From assembly GCF_028830055.1 (NCBI RefSeq), contig NZ_CP101655.1:3700204-3764203 (forward strand): 64,000 nt of DNA, given 5' to 3'. The number at the start of each line of letters is the position of its first letter. Position 1 is the stretch's first letter. A program made the translations under genes and the position numbers. Shown piece by piece: positions 55,765-63,533 of the stretch. The DNA is from Pseudomonas serboccidentalis. GTDB lineage: Bacteria; Pseudomonadota; Gammaproteobacteria; Pseudomonadales; Pseudomonadaceae. The notes under the pieces were generated by a model. That model searched no databases. It was not told the origin of the DNA and was given only the letters and a program-made list of their open reading frames with translations.

Positions 55765-56583
55765 TCAGTCGTGGTACATCACCGAGCGGCCACCATCGAT
55801 GGTGATGCACGAGGCGTTGATGAACGGCGCTTCATCACTGGCCAGGAACACTGCGGTCATCGCCACTTCGATCGGCTGGCCGATGCGTTTTGGCGGGTGC
55901 AGGTCAAACGCGCGCTGGCGCTCGGCGTGCGGGTCGGCAAAGCCGTTCCAGTAATCGACGTTCAGCTGCGTCTCGATGTAGCCCGGAGCGATGGCGTTGA
56001 CCCGAATGCCCTTGGGCGCGTACTCGATGCCCAGCGCCCGGGTCAGTCCGAGCAGGCCGTGTTTGGCCACCGGATACGGGAAGCAGCCGGGAATGATGTG
56101 GCTGGAATGGGTCGAGGCGATGTTGATGATGCTGCCGATACCTTGCTCGATCATCTGCGGCAGCACGGCTTTGCAGCCATACCAGGCGCCGTCCAGGTCG
56201 ATGGCGAAGCAGCGGCGCCAATCTTCTTCGGTCATTTGCAGCGGGTCGCGGAACACGTTGACCCCCGCGCAGTTGACCAGCACGTCGATCCGCCCGTGCA
56301 ACTCGATCGCCAGTTTGGCCATGGCGTGCAGGTCTTGTTGACGCGACACGTCGGCCTTGATCGCCTGTACGTCGGCGCCCTGCTCGCGCCAGTGGGCGGC
56401 GACCTTCTCGACTTTCTCCGCCTGAATATCGCTGATCACCAATTTGGCCTGCTGCGAGGCGAAGGAGGCGACGATGGCCTCGCCGATGCCCTGGGCGGCG
56501 CCGGTCAGCAGCACGACTTTGTTTTTCAGACGCTCGCCCTTCGGCGGTGCGGGCACCGGCGGCAAGGAAAGAGGTTCAGCCAT
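55765..56583 (-). CDS. SDR sugar 1-dehydrogenase, probable D-galactose/L-arabinose dehydrogenase
   Basis: A 272-residue classical SDR. Cofactor motif TGAAQGIGEA near residue 27, NCAGVN near 109, catalytic Ser-Tyr-Lys in NIASTHSS and YPVAKHG; the aspartate in VISDIQ favours NAD. Its place between the lactonase and the AraFGH importer gives it the first oxidation step, aldose to lactone. The activity is inferred from context; the SDR class does include bacterial galactose dehydrogenases. It starts five bases after a 50-codon leader ORF, and CAGGAG lies just upstream. Confidence 0.84.
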   Translation of the reverse strand: MAEPLSLPPVPAPPKGERLKNKVVLLTGAAQGIGEAIVASFASQQAKLVISDIQAEKVEKVAAHWREQGADVQAIKADVSRQQDLHAMAKLAIELHGRIDVLVNCAGVNVFRDPLQMTEEDWRRCFAIDLDGAWYGCKAVLPQMIEQGIGSIINIASTHSSHIIPGCFPYPVAKHGLLGLTRALGIEYAPKGIRVNAIAPGYIETQLNVDYWNGFADPHAERQRAFDLHPPKRIGQPIEVAMTAVFLASDEAPFINASCITIDGGRSVMYHD

Positions 56584-56586
56584 GGG

Positions 56587-56739
56587 TCAGGACTCCTGTT
56601 CGTAAGCACAAAAAAACCGGGCATCTGACGATGTCCGGTCTGGAAGACTGTGAAAGCAAAACAGGCAGGCACGGCGAGCGACGCCGGGCCGTTGCGAGAC
56701 GCTGACTCCGCTGGGGAGTGCGATAGAGATTCGCTGCAT
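56587..56739 (-). CDS. 50-codon leader ORF overlapping a terminator
   Basis: ATG at 56739 has the same translation start region as dgoK (AAAACAGGTGAAG, then ATGCAG), but after three codons the sequence diverges. It encodes 50 residues (MQRISIALPSG... ending CAYEQES) with no known domain. Its last codons overlap the SDR ribosome binding site (CAGGAGTCCTGA), and an intrinsic terminator lies inside it. It may be a regulatory leader peptide or the residue of a deleted dgoK-like gene. Confidence 0.5.
   Translation of the reverse strand: MQRISIALPSGVSVSQRPGVARRACLFCFHSLPDRTSSDARFFCAYEQES
56610..56639 (-). terminator. Terminator/attenuator in the leader of the SDR-araFGH genes
   Basis: On the minus strand ACCGGACATC-GTCA-GATGCCCGGT (one internal mismatch) is followed by seven T. 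It is inside the leader ORF, about 27 bases before the SDR start, so transcripts from the upstream promoter would stop here unless anti-terminated. Confidence 0.8.
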
Positions 56740-56793
56740 CACTTCACCTGTTTTGTTCTTTTTAAGTGTGAGTGCGTGTTACTGCTGGAGCCG

Positions 56794-56853
56794 ACTATAA
56801 ACCCGACCGCCAAATAATCTCAATATATAATTTTGCATCCCATATTTTGGGAT
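56794..56853 (-). promoter_or_regulatory. Second copy of the dgoK promoter-operator module
   Basis: TTGAGA (56818-56823), 18-base spacer and TATAGT (56794-56799) on the minus strand, with the inverted repeat ATCCCATATTTTGGGAT at 56837-56853. The 38-base block 56816-56853 differs from the dgoK copy at one base. The inverted repeat ends exactly where the lactonase coding region stops. Confidence 0.82.
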
Positions 56854-57729
56854 TCAACCCGCAAACCGAGTGCAGAGCTTGCCCGGCACATCGACCCGCA
56901 TCGACAGCACCGCACCATCCAGTGGATGGTGGTGCGGACTCTGCGCGCTGGTGATGTACAGGGTTTTCAAATCGTCACCGCCGAACACGCAACTGGTCGG
57001 GCGGCTGACTGGCAGATCGATCTTGCGCTCGACCTTGCCGTCCGGTGTCAGACGCAGCAGGCAACTGCCGTCCCAACGGGCGTTCCACACATAACCTTCG
57101 GCGTCCATCGCCGAACCATCAGGCCCGCCGTTCTGATCAGGGCCATACCAGGGGCTGCCCACATCAAGGTTGCCGTCGGCGTGAATAAAATAGCGATACA
57201 GCGTGTCGTCGAGACTGTCGCCGAACAGGACCGTGGTGCCGTCATCACTCCACAACAGCGTATTGGGAATCCCCAGGCCGCGCAGCAAGGGCGTGACGCG
57301 CTGGTCTGGATCAACGCGGAACAAGCCACCGGAACGGCGCACGATCGGCAGGTCTTCGCCGTTGTCGCCGATGTTGTTTTGCATGGTGCCGAGCCACAGT
57401 CGCCCTTGGACGTCGCAGCGTGCTTCGTTGGGTCGATTGCCCGGTTGCGGGTCGGCGATGCAGAACAACTTCAAACGTGGCTCAAGGCCCGGGGAATCGA
57501 GGTCCAGTCGATAGACGCCGCTGCTCAGAGTCACCAGCGCATCGCCACTGGCGCACGGAATGAACGCGGAAACGTGCTCGGGCATCTGCCAGATCTGCAC
57601 GTTGTTGCCGATCAGCCGCAGTGCCTGTCTGCCGGCGATATCGACCCAATACAGCGCTTGGGTGGGGGCGTCCCAGAAAGGGCCTTCACCGAGTTTGGCG
57701 CGGTGTTGGGTTACGGCGGTCCACGTCAT
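56854..57729 (-). CDS. SMP-30/gluconolactonase-family sugar lactonase
   Basis: A 291-residue beta-propeller lactonase. The family's divalent-metal region is visible as GEGPFWDAPTQALYWVDI (Glu near 15), RPNEARCDVQGRLWLGTM (Asn near 100) and NTLLWSDDGTTVLFGDSLD (near 155). It should hydrolyse galactono- or arabinono-lactone, step two of the pathway. Transcribed between the FCD-GntR and SDR genes. The stop abuts the operator used by the next gene. Confidence 0.87.
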   Translation of the reverse strand: MTWTAVTQHRAKLGEGPFWDAPTQALYWVDIAGRQALRLIGNNVQIWQMPEHVSAFIPCASGDALVTLSSGVYRLDLDSPGLEPRLKLFCIADPQPGNRPNEARCDVQGRLWLGTMQNNIGDNGEDLPIVRRSGGLFRVDPDQRVTPLLRGLGIPNTLLWSDDGTTVLFGDSLDDTLYRYFIHADGNLDVGSPWYGPDQNGGPDGSAMDAEGYVWNARWDGSCLLRLTPDGKVERKIDLPVSRPTSCVFGGDDLKTLYITSAQSPHHHPLDGAVLSMRVDVPGKLCTRFAG

Positions 57730-57756
57730 GTTGAATCCTTCATGTTGTTGTTTTAA

Positions 57757-57850
57757 CTGTAGGCGTGAGCTTGCTCGCGATGGCGGTGGTTCAGTCAGCG
57801 TTGCTTTTTCCGGTACGACGCCATCGCGAGCAGGCTCACGCCTACAGGGG
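57757..57850. repeat. Inverted REP pair, GCGAGCAGGCTCACGCC variant
   Basis: Inverted copies with a GCGTGAG core variant, between the FCD-GntR gene and the lactonase gene. Confidence 0.92.
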
Positions 57851-57861
57851 GATCTGTGTTG

Positions 57862-58578
57862 TCAGCTGGCTTTCTTGTCGGCCATCACCTGCGGGTAAAA
57901 GCGTTTGATTGCCAGGTCGGCATTGTCGATCAGGGTCACGCACGCCCACACCCCACGCGCAGCATCCCGGGCAGCGATGGCGTCGGCCATGTCTTTGTGA
58001 ATCGGCAAGGTGCGGCGCAATTCGTCGGGGTCGGCGGCGGAGACTTCAAACGACACCGCGAGCAAGGCACCGAGGGCCGGGACCATTTGCTCGATGAACT
58101 GATTGTGGCTGGCCGCCAGAATGCATTCGTGGAAGGTCTGGTCGGCGCGGTTGTAATCGATGCCGCTGTCGACGGCCCGCTCCAGCGCGTTGTAGGCCAG
58201 CTGCACGGCCTCGATCTGCTCCAGGCTGGCGCGTTCGCAGGCCCAGCGCACGGCCATCGGTTCGATGGTACGCCGCAGGTCGAGCAGGTCGTCGACGAAG
58301 TTTTCCGGCAGACCGTTGCGCGACAGCCAGCCCACGACTTGCGGATCGAACAGATTCCAGCGCCGCACTGGCAACACCCGGGTACCGACTTTCGGCCCGA
58401 CTTCGAGCATGCCTTTGGCGACGAGGGTCTTGATCGCTTCGCGGATCACGGTACGGCTGACGCCGAGCTGCTGGCCCAGATCCGCCTCGACCTTGATCGC
58501 CTGCCCCGGCTTGACCTGCCCGGCAGCAATCCAGCTGCCCAGCCAATCGACCGTTGACGCATGAAAGCTGCTGGACAT
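57862..58578 (-). CDS. GntR-family regulator with FCD domain (DgoR-like)
   Basis: A 238-residue FadR-subfamily regulator: winged helix (about 10-75; IKVEADLGQQLGVSRTVIREAIKTL) and an all-helical FCD ligand domain (about 90-230), with metal-binding histidines likely in the FHECILAASHN and LPIHKDMADAI segments. It heads the lactonase-SDR-importer block and resembles DgoR, which represses galactonate genes. An ATCATATGAT palindrome 42 bases upstream of its start may be its own operator. Confidence 0.87.
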   Translation of the reverse strand: MSSSFHASTVDWLGSWIAAGQVKPGQAIKVEADLGQQLGVSRTVIREAIKTLVAKGMLEVGPKVGTRVLPVRRWNLFDPQVVGWLSRNGLPENFVDDLLDLRRTIEPMAVRWACERASLEQIEAVQLAYNALERAVDSGIDYNRADQTFHECILAASHNQFIEQMVPALGALLAVSFEVSAADPDELRRTLPIHKDMADAIAARDAARGVWACVTLIDNADLAIKRFYPQVMADKKAS

Positions 58579-58619
58579 GAAGACCTCAAAGCGGTTCGCG
58601 ATGGGTGTTCACGCTAATG

Positions 58620-58629
58620 ATCATATGAT
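58620..58629. promoter_or_regulatory. Candidate FCD-GntR auto-operator
   Basis: ATCATATGAT palindrome inside TAATGATCATATGATTA, 42 bases upstream of the GntR start. Short, AT-rich and only one site, so low confidence. Confidence 0.4.
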
Positions 58630-58650
58630 TAACAGTCAACACAAAATCAA

Positions 58651-58740
58651 TGCAGGAGCGAGCCTGCTCGCGATAGCGGTGTGTCAGTCGACATTAATGC
58701 TACTGAACCATCGTGATCACGAGCAGCCTCACTCCTGCAG
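58651..58740. repeat. Degenerate inverted REP pair, GCGAGCAGGCTCACTCC type
   Basis: The right arm has several changes (GATCACGAGCAGCCTCACTCC), so this copy is decaying. Confidence 0.8.
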
Positions 58741-58754
58741 TTTTTTGTTTTGGA

Positions 58755-59315
58755 TCAGGGTTCGAGGCCGATGCGAAAGAACTCCCCACCACTCCACACA
58801 CCCAGCCAGCGCTGCCCATCGATTTCGCGGCTGACCGCCAGTTCCACCAGTTGGTAGAACACGTTGCGGTGAATCAGCGCTTCGAGGTTGGTGCGCACGT
58901 GCACATAAGGCGCGGGCTCCTGGGTCGTCGGGTCGATCTCGACGCGGATCGGATGTTCCGGCCCGGCCTCGGCCGTCTCCTCGACATTGGTGGTGAAACG
59001 CAGCACCTGCGTCTCGCCCTCGCCTTCGACTTCCACGGCAATCGCCACAAACGGCGCGTCGTCGACCTTGATCCCGACCTTTTCGACCGGGGTAATCAGG
59101 AAGTAATCATCGCCGTCGCGGCGGATGATGGTGGAGAACAGCTTGACCATCGGCTTGCGCCCGATCGGCGTGCCCAGGTAATACCAGGTGCCGTCGCGGG
59201 CGATGCGCATGTCGATATCGCCGCAGAAGTCCGGGTTCCACAAGTGCACCGGCGGCAGGCCTTTGGTTTTGGGGATCTGTCCCAACAGGTCATTGGCTTT
59301 TTGCGGGCCACTCAT
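58755..59315 (-). CDS. DUF1285 protein
   Basis: A 186-residue protein whose [32 protein letters not shown] stretch near residue 30 is the DUF1285 hallmark, with a C-terminal [14 protein letters not shown]. Two small beta domains; no function known. It starts after the stop of no other gene and may be co-transcribed with the DUF4823 gene 15 bases upstream. Confidence 0.88.
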   Translation of the reverse strand: MSGPQKANDLLGQIPKTKGLPPVHLWNPDFCGDIDMRIARDGTWYYLGTPIGRKPMVKLFSTIIRRDGDDYFLITPVEKVGIKVDDAPFVAIAVEVEGEGETQVLRFTTNVEETAEAGPEHPIRVEIDPTTQEPAPYVHVRTNLEALIHRNVFYQLVELAVSREIDGQRWLGVWSGGEFFRIGLEP

Positions 59316-59330
59316 GGCGTACTCCTTGGT

Positions 59331-59936
59331 TTATTGGTCGCCGACTCCCAGCAGGCTGCGCGCGTATTGCGCCAGTGGCGGGCCGATCAGGTCTTCAGGC
59401 TTGTTGTCGTGGAACGTCAGTAAACCGCCACGACTCTTGATCCGTGCAGTATCAATCAAATACTGGGTGCTGGTCTCGATCAACATGATCTGAATCACGC
59501 CGCCGTCGATGCCCAAACGATCCACGGCTTCCTGATCGAGCCACTCGTCGGAGTTGCCGATACGGTCGTCAGCCTTGGCGAAACGCGTGTACAGCAGGTA
59601 GTGAGCGCCGGCATCGCGGGCTTCGCCCATGGCTTGATCAAGGCCTTCCGGGGCACGGGCACGGCGGACCATCGGGAAGTATTCGACAAACCCCTTGAAG
59701 GCTTCTTCGGCGACCACGTTCGGCCGTGGGTAGGAACCACCCGGCGGCGCAAATGCGCCCTGAGCGATGTAGATGAACGAGTCCGGCTGAATGCGGAAGT
59801 TGTTCACCCGGCGGCTGTCACTGTGATCCAGCAGCCCCGCGTCGCTCATCTGATCGCGAGTGCCTTCGGCCATATCGCTGACAGTCATACAGCCGCCAAG
59901 CGCCAAAACGGCCAGCAGCAAAACCAGGCTACGCAT
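59331..59936 (-). CDS. DUF4823 lipoprotein
   Basis: A 201-residue lipoprotein with signal peptide and lipobox LGGC at about residue 16. The body matches DUF4823 (VAEEAFKGFVEYFPMVRRA, GAHYLLYTRFAKADDR, MLIETSTQYLIDTARIKSRGG). The ATG at 59936 has GGAGG six bases upstream; an ATG two codons earlier abuts that site and is unlikely. Function unknown. Confidence 0.85.
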   Translation of the reverse strand: MRSLVLLLAVLALGGCMTVSDMAEGTRDQMSDAGLLDHSDSRRVNNFRIQPDSFIYIAQGAFAPPGGSYPRPNVVAEEAFKGFVEYFPMVRRARAPEGLDQAMGEARDAGAHYLLYTRFAKADDRIGNSDEWLDQEAVDRLGIDGGVIQIMLIETSTQYLIDTARIKSRGGLLTFHDNKPEDLIGPPLAQYARSLLGVGDQ

Positions 59937-60031
59937 CCTCATCCTCCAGAAGCCGGTGACGGAAAACCGGCGAATGGCCGTTGAATGCAGCTTTTGCGCC
60001 AGCTCAGGATCTTTGTCGAATGATGGATTGC

Positions 60032-60098
60032 TTTCGCGAGCAGGCTCGCTCCCACAGGATTGCGAAAAACCATGTGGGAGCGAGCCTGCTCGCGAAAA
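60032..60098. repeat. Inverted REP pair, GCGAGCAGGCTCGCTCCCAC variant
   Basis: Inverted copies downstream of moaA, upstream of the DUF4823 gene, with the CGCTCCCACA variant. Confidence 0.92.
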
Positions 60099-60105
60099 AG
60101 AGGTA

Positions 60106-61074
60106 TCAGCCGCCGATGATCTTCATGACCGTCGCGCCACCGGAGAACGCCACTTCCTGTTTGTCACCCAAGGCCTTGACCAGCAAGCGCTGCAACGCCG
60201 GTAGCGCTTGATGGCGCGGCTTGTCGAGCAGATCGCCGACATAGTGGCGGTTGCTCGACGACAGGCAACCATGCAGCCAACCGGTCGACGACAGGCGCAG
60301 GCGCGAGCAGGTTCTGCAGAACGGCACGCTTTCGTTGGCGATCACGCCGAAGTGACCGAGGCCCGGAATCGCATAACGTACGGCCGTGGCGTCCACCGGC
60401 GCATCGGCCTGGGCGTACTCGTAGCGCTCGCCGATCAGGCTCAGCAGTTGCTGCAGGCTGACGAACTGTTGCAGGAAGGCGTTGGAGTCGGTGGCGAGGT
60501 GGCCCATGCGCATCAGCTCGATGAAGCGCAGCTCATAACCACGCTCCAGGCAGTAATCGAGCAGCGGCATTACCTGATCCAGGTTCTGCCCGCGCAACGG
60601 CACCATGTTGACCTTGATCTTCAGCCCCGCCGCTTTCGCCTGGTCCATGCCATCGAGCACAGTCGCCAGATCGCCGCCGCGGGCGATGCTGCGGAACGCA
60701 CCGGCGTCGAGGGTATCGAGGGACACGTTGATCCGGCGCAGACCGGCGTCCACCAGCAGCGGCAGTTTTTTCGCCAGGAGTTGACCGTTGGTGGTCAGGC
60801 TGATGTCGTCCAGGCCCATCTTGCCGACGGCGCTCATGAATGATTCGAGTTTGGGGCTGACCAGCGGCTCACCGCCGGTGATGCGCAAGCGTTCGATGCC
60901 AGCGGCTTCAATCAGATAAGCCACGCCGCGTGCCATGGCTTCGGCCGACAGTTCATCCTGCGCAGCCACCAGCCGCTTGCCGTTGGGCACGCAGTAGGTA
61001 CAGGCGTAATTGCAGGCTGAAGTCAGGCTGATGCGCAAATTGCGAAAACGCCTGCCTTGACGGTCAACGATCAT
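60106..61074 (-). CDS. moaA: GTP 3',8-cyclase MoaA (orphan)
   Basis: A 322-residue radical-SAM protein for the first step of molybdenum cofactor synthesis. The N-terminal cluster motif is CNYACTYC (CxxxCxxC), the GGEP loop is present, the second cluster uses CRTC and a later cysteine (GWLHGC), and the essential C-terminal GG is present (IIGG). No other moa gene is adjacent. Start at ATG 61074 with GGAG seven bases upstream; a GTG two codons earlier is less likely. A long perfect inverted repeat lies 29-60 bases upstream. Confidence 0.92.
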   Translation of the reverse strand: MIVDRQGRRFRNLRISLTSACNYACTYCVPNGKRLVAAQDELSAEAMARGVAYLIEAAGIERLRITGGEPLVSPKLESFMSAVGKMGLDDISLTTNGQLLAKKLPLLVDAGLRRINVSLDTLDAGAFRSIARGGDLATVLDGMDQAKAAGLKIKVNMVPLRGQNLDQVMPLLDYCLERGYELRFIELMRMGHLATDSNAFLQQFVSLQQLLSLIGERYEYAQADAPVDATAVRYAIPGLGHFGVIANESVPFCRTCSRLRLSSTGWLHGCLSSSNRHYVGDLLDKPRHQALPALQRLLVKALGDKQEVAFSGGATVMKIIGG

Positions 61075-61102
61075 GATCACTCCGGCGATAGAATTTCGAG
61101 CC

Positions 61103-61134
61103 GCTAAAACTTGACTTACAAATCAAGTTTTAGC
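61103..61134. promoter_or_regulatory. Perfect 12-bp inverted repeat upstream of moaA
   Basis: GCTAAAACTTGA and TCAAGTTTTAGC enclose an 8-nt centre; all 12 positions pair. It lies between the TetR stop and the moaA start. It has no T-run after it. It contains TTGA/TCAA halves, but their spacing (6 bases) does not fit an Anr box. Operator, 5'-leader hairpin or terminator-like processing site are all possible. Confidence 0.6.
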
Positions 61135-61211
61135 AAGCCCTATGCCTGAGTATATTCCTGCGGTACTGCGTCATGTAGCGAAATCATGGCGCAATAAAGC
61201 CGCTGAATGAT

Positions 61212-61850
61212 TCAGCTGCTCGGAGTTTCCGGATCACGCTTGCGCTTGTTGCCCATGCGCACGCCGATGTCCATCAGGAACTGGAAGAAACCTTCCTGAT
61301 CTTCCAGCACATTGCTCCAGAACGGCGAGTGATACAGCGCCACCGCGCCGTGTACCAGCGCCCAGGACGCGCAGTAGTGGAAGTACGGCGGCACGTCTTC
61401 GAGCTTGCCTTCGCTGATCCGGCCCTTGATGAGCAAGGTCAGGCGTTCGAAGTTCGAGGCACGGATCTTGTGCAGCTCCTCGACCATTTCCGGCACCTGA
61501 TTGCCTTTAACAACCTTCTCTTCGAGACGGTCGAACAGGCGATAGCGCTGCGGGTCACGCATGCGGAATTCGAAGTAGGCACGGGACAGCGCTTCCTTGT
61601 CCTTGTCGACATCGGCCGAATGCAGCAGCTCGTTCAAATCGCGCTCGTAATCGAGCATCAGCCGCAGATAGATCTCGGCCTTGGATTTGAAGTGCTTGTA
61701 GATCGTGCCTTTGCCGATACCCACGGCATCAGCAATCATCTCGACGGTGACACTGTCTTCACCTTGTTCGAGGAACAGCTTGAGCGCGGTATCGAGAATT
61801 TCTTGCTCGCGGCGACGAAACTCACGGACCTTACGAGGTTCTTTGTGCAT
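61212..61850 (-). CDS. TetR-family regulator
   Basis: A 212-residue TetR protein: helix-turn-helix near residues 25-62 (VTVEMIADAVGIGKGTIYKHFKSK) and a helical C-terminal domain. It resembles the P. aeruginosa PA2957 product, whose gene also lies next to an RgsA gene and tatD. The target is unknown. It is read toward moaA but 137 bases and an inverted repeat separate them. Confidence 0.87.
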   Translation of the reverse strand: MHKEPRKVREFRRREQEILDTALKLFLEQGEDSVTVEMIADAVGIGKGTIYKHFKSKAEIYLRLMLDYERDLNELLHSADVDKDKEALSRAYFEFRMRDPQRYRLFDRLEEKVVKGNQVPEMVEELHKIRASNFERLTLLIKGRISEGKLEDVPPYFHYCASWALVHGAVALYHSPFWSNVLEDQEGFFQFLMDIGVRMGNKRKRDPETPSS

Positions 61851-62065
61851 AAGAAAAGGTCTGTAGGGGTCAAAATTCGAAGCCGCGTATTATGCCTAAC
61901 TTGCACAAAAATGCACGGATCATCCGACCATATCTGTGTTTCTTGTTCATTTTGCGAACGCTGGGAGTGTAATGAGAACTCAACTGAAGCGCACGTATTC
62001 CAAATTTGTTTAAAAACCCCGACCGCTCAACTGGACTGAACGCCAGACTGATCAATACTTGAACT

Positions 62066-62182
62066 GTCGGGCGGCATCTCCCCCAAGTGTCGCGCCGATA
62101 AAGGTACCAAGGGACCGCGTGCCTTTGTTTTACTCCTAATGGTCTTAACCCGGATTCACCCCCCAGAACCCGGGTTTTTTTT
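62066..62182 (+). ncRNA. rgsA: Probable RgsA (P16) small RNA
   Basis: The 470-base gap between the TetR gene and tatD ends a plus-strand unit with no ORF: an AATACT-type -10 near 62054-62059 (of a kind used by RpoS), then about 115 bases, then an intrinsic terminator (AACCCGG at 62147-62153 pairing with CCGGGTT at 62170-62176, followed by eight T). In P. aeruginosa RgsA is encoded at this place (between PA2958 and PA2959). Internal sequence looks structured. The start is approximate. The remainder of the gap (61851-62050) holds only the TetR promoter region. Confidence 0.72.
62147..62182 (+). terminator. Terminator of the RgsA-type small RNA
   Basis: AACCCGG/CCGGGTT stem with a 16-nt loop and an eight-T run. 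Confidence 0.85.
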
Positions 62183-62228
62183 GCCTGCGATTTGACCGGT
62201 GCTCGCTGTCCTTTTGCGCACCACACAC

Positions 62229-62317
62229 CTGCAGGAGCTGCCACAGGCTGCGATCCTTTGATTTTGATTCTTAGAAAAACAACATCAAAAGATCACAGCC
62301 TGCGGCAGCTCCTACAA
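62229..62317. repeat. Inverted REP pair, GCAGGAGCTGCCACAGG type
   Basis: Inverted copies with a long AAAATC/GATTTT centre, just after tatD and before the small RNA gene. Confidence 0.9.
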
Positions 62318-62319
62318 GG

Positions 62320-63105
62320 TCAGGTTTTTACATGGGCCAACGGGAACAGACGCTTGAAGTTTTCCGTGGTCTGCTCGGCAAACCGCTCGTAGTTCTCACC
62401 CCGTAGCATCGCCAGGAACTCCGCCACTTCACGCACATATTGCGGCAGGTTCGGCTTGCCGCGATAAGGGATCGGCGCCAGGTACGGCGAGTCGGTCTCC
62501 ACCAGCAGCCGGTCGGCCGGCACTTTGCTCGCCACATCGCGCAGGGCGTCGGCATTGCGGAAGGTGACGATACCCGACAGAGAAATGTAATAACCCATGT
62601 CCAGCGCGGCTTTGGCCATGTCCCAGTCTTCGGTGAAGCAATGCAGCACACCGGCCTGGGGCAGCGCAGCCTCGCGCAGCAGTTCAAGGGTGTCGGCGCG
62701 GGCGCCACGGGTATGGATGATCACCGGTTTGCCGGTCTGCTGGGCGGCTTGCAGGTGCAGACGGAACGACGCCTGCTGCAGCTCGGCGGCCTCCGGCTCG
62801 TAGTGGTAATCCAGACCGGTTTCACCGATCGCCACCACTTTCGGGTGATTGAGCTCGTGCAGCAACCAGTCCAGCGCAGGCGCGGCGCCCGGCTGCACAT
62901 CCAGCGGATGCACACCGACCGAGCAATCGACGTCGGCATAACGCTCGGCGAGGGCTTTGACGTCGGCGGCGTTGTCGGCACTGACGCCGATGCACAGGAA
63001 GTGCCCTACCCCGCGTTGCCGGGCGGCATCGAGTGCAGCATCCAGCGAGCCGTCATGGGCGGCGAGGTCAAGGCGATCAAGGTGACAATGAGAATCTACG
63101 AGCAT
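62320..63105 (-). CDS. tatD: TatD-family metal-dependent hydrolase
   Basis: A 261-residue TIM-barrel hydrolase of the TatD/YcfH group. Metal ligands are in DSHCHLD (start), GETGLDYHYE (near 94), IHTRGA (near 130), CFTED (near 154) and ETDSPYLAP (near 205). These are 3'-5' DNases or D-amino-acid deacylases; the exact role is not settled. It is downstream of pilZ and holB in the conserved tmk-holB-pilZ-tatD order. Confidence 0.93.
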   Translation of the reverse strand: MLVDSHCHLDRLDLAAHDGSLDAALDAARQRGVGHFLCIGVSADNAADVKALAERYADVDCSVGVHPLDVQPGAAPALDWLLHELNHPKVVAIGETGLDYHYEPEAAELQQASFRLHLQAAQQTGKPVIIHTRGARADTLELLREAALPQAGVLHCFTEDWDMAKAALDMGYYISLSGIVTFRNADALRDVASKVPADRLLVETDSPYLAPIPYRGKPNLPQYVREVAEFLAMLRGENYERFAEQTTENFKRLFPLAHVKT

Positions 63106-63119
63106 AAAAGGACTGCAAC

Positions 63120-63476
63120 TTACATCGTATGAGTGGGACGGTCGGACTTCAGGGCTCCGACCAGATGGGTTTCGATGCGACTGCGGGCAGTGTTGTCGCC
63201 TTCATTGAATTGCACGCCGACACCGGCGGCACGATTGCCCTGCGCGCCTTTGGGGGTGATCCAGGCGACCTTGCCGGCCACCGGAATCTTCTCCGCCTCG
63301 TCCATCAGGTTCAGCAGCATGAACACCTCGTCGCCCAACTTGTAGCTCTTGTTGGTCGGGATGAACAGGCCGCCGTTCTTGATGAATGGCATATAGGCCG
63401 CGTACAGCACCGACTTGTCCTTGATGGTCAGGGACAGGATGCCGTTGCGCGGCCCCGGGCTCATGGGTTCATTCAT
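63120..63476 (-). CDS. pilZ: PilZ protein (type IV pilus assembly)
   Basis: A 118-residue PilZ, the same length as the P. aeruginosa protein. PilZ itself lacks the RxxxR/DxSxxG residues that bind c-di-GMP in other PilZ domains, and I see none here, so it should act by contact with pilus ATPase partners. The ATG at 63476 has GGAGG five bases upstream; a start four codons earlier would destroy it. Confidence 0.93.
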   Translation of the reverse strand: MNEPMSPGPRNGILSLTIKDKSVLYAAYMPFIKNGGLFIPTNKSYKLGDEVFMLLNLMDEAEKIPVAGKVAWITPKGAQGNRAAGVGVQFNEGDNTARSRIETHLVGALKSDRPTHTM

Positions 63477-63533
63477 GTTGACCTCCACTGCTGATGTTCA
63501 GAGTCTAGGCGCACACAGTCGTTTCGGGGGCAA

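Noticed and set aside
61103..61134. Inverted repeat before moaA as an Anr/FNR box
   Set aside because: TTGA and TCAA halves are present, but the 16-bp spacing does not match TTGAT-N4-ATCAA.
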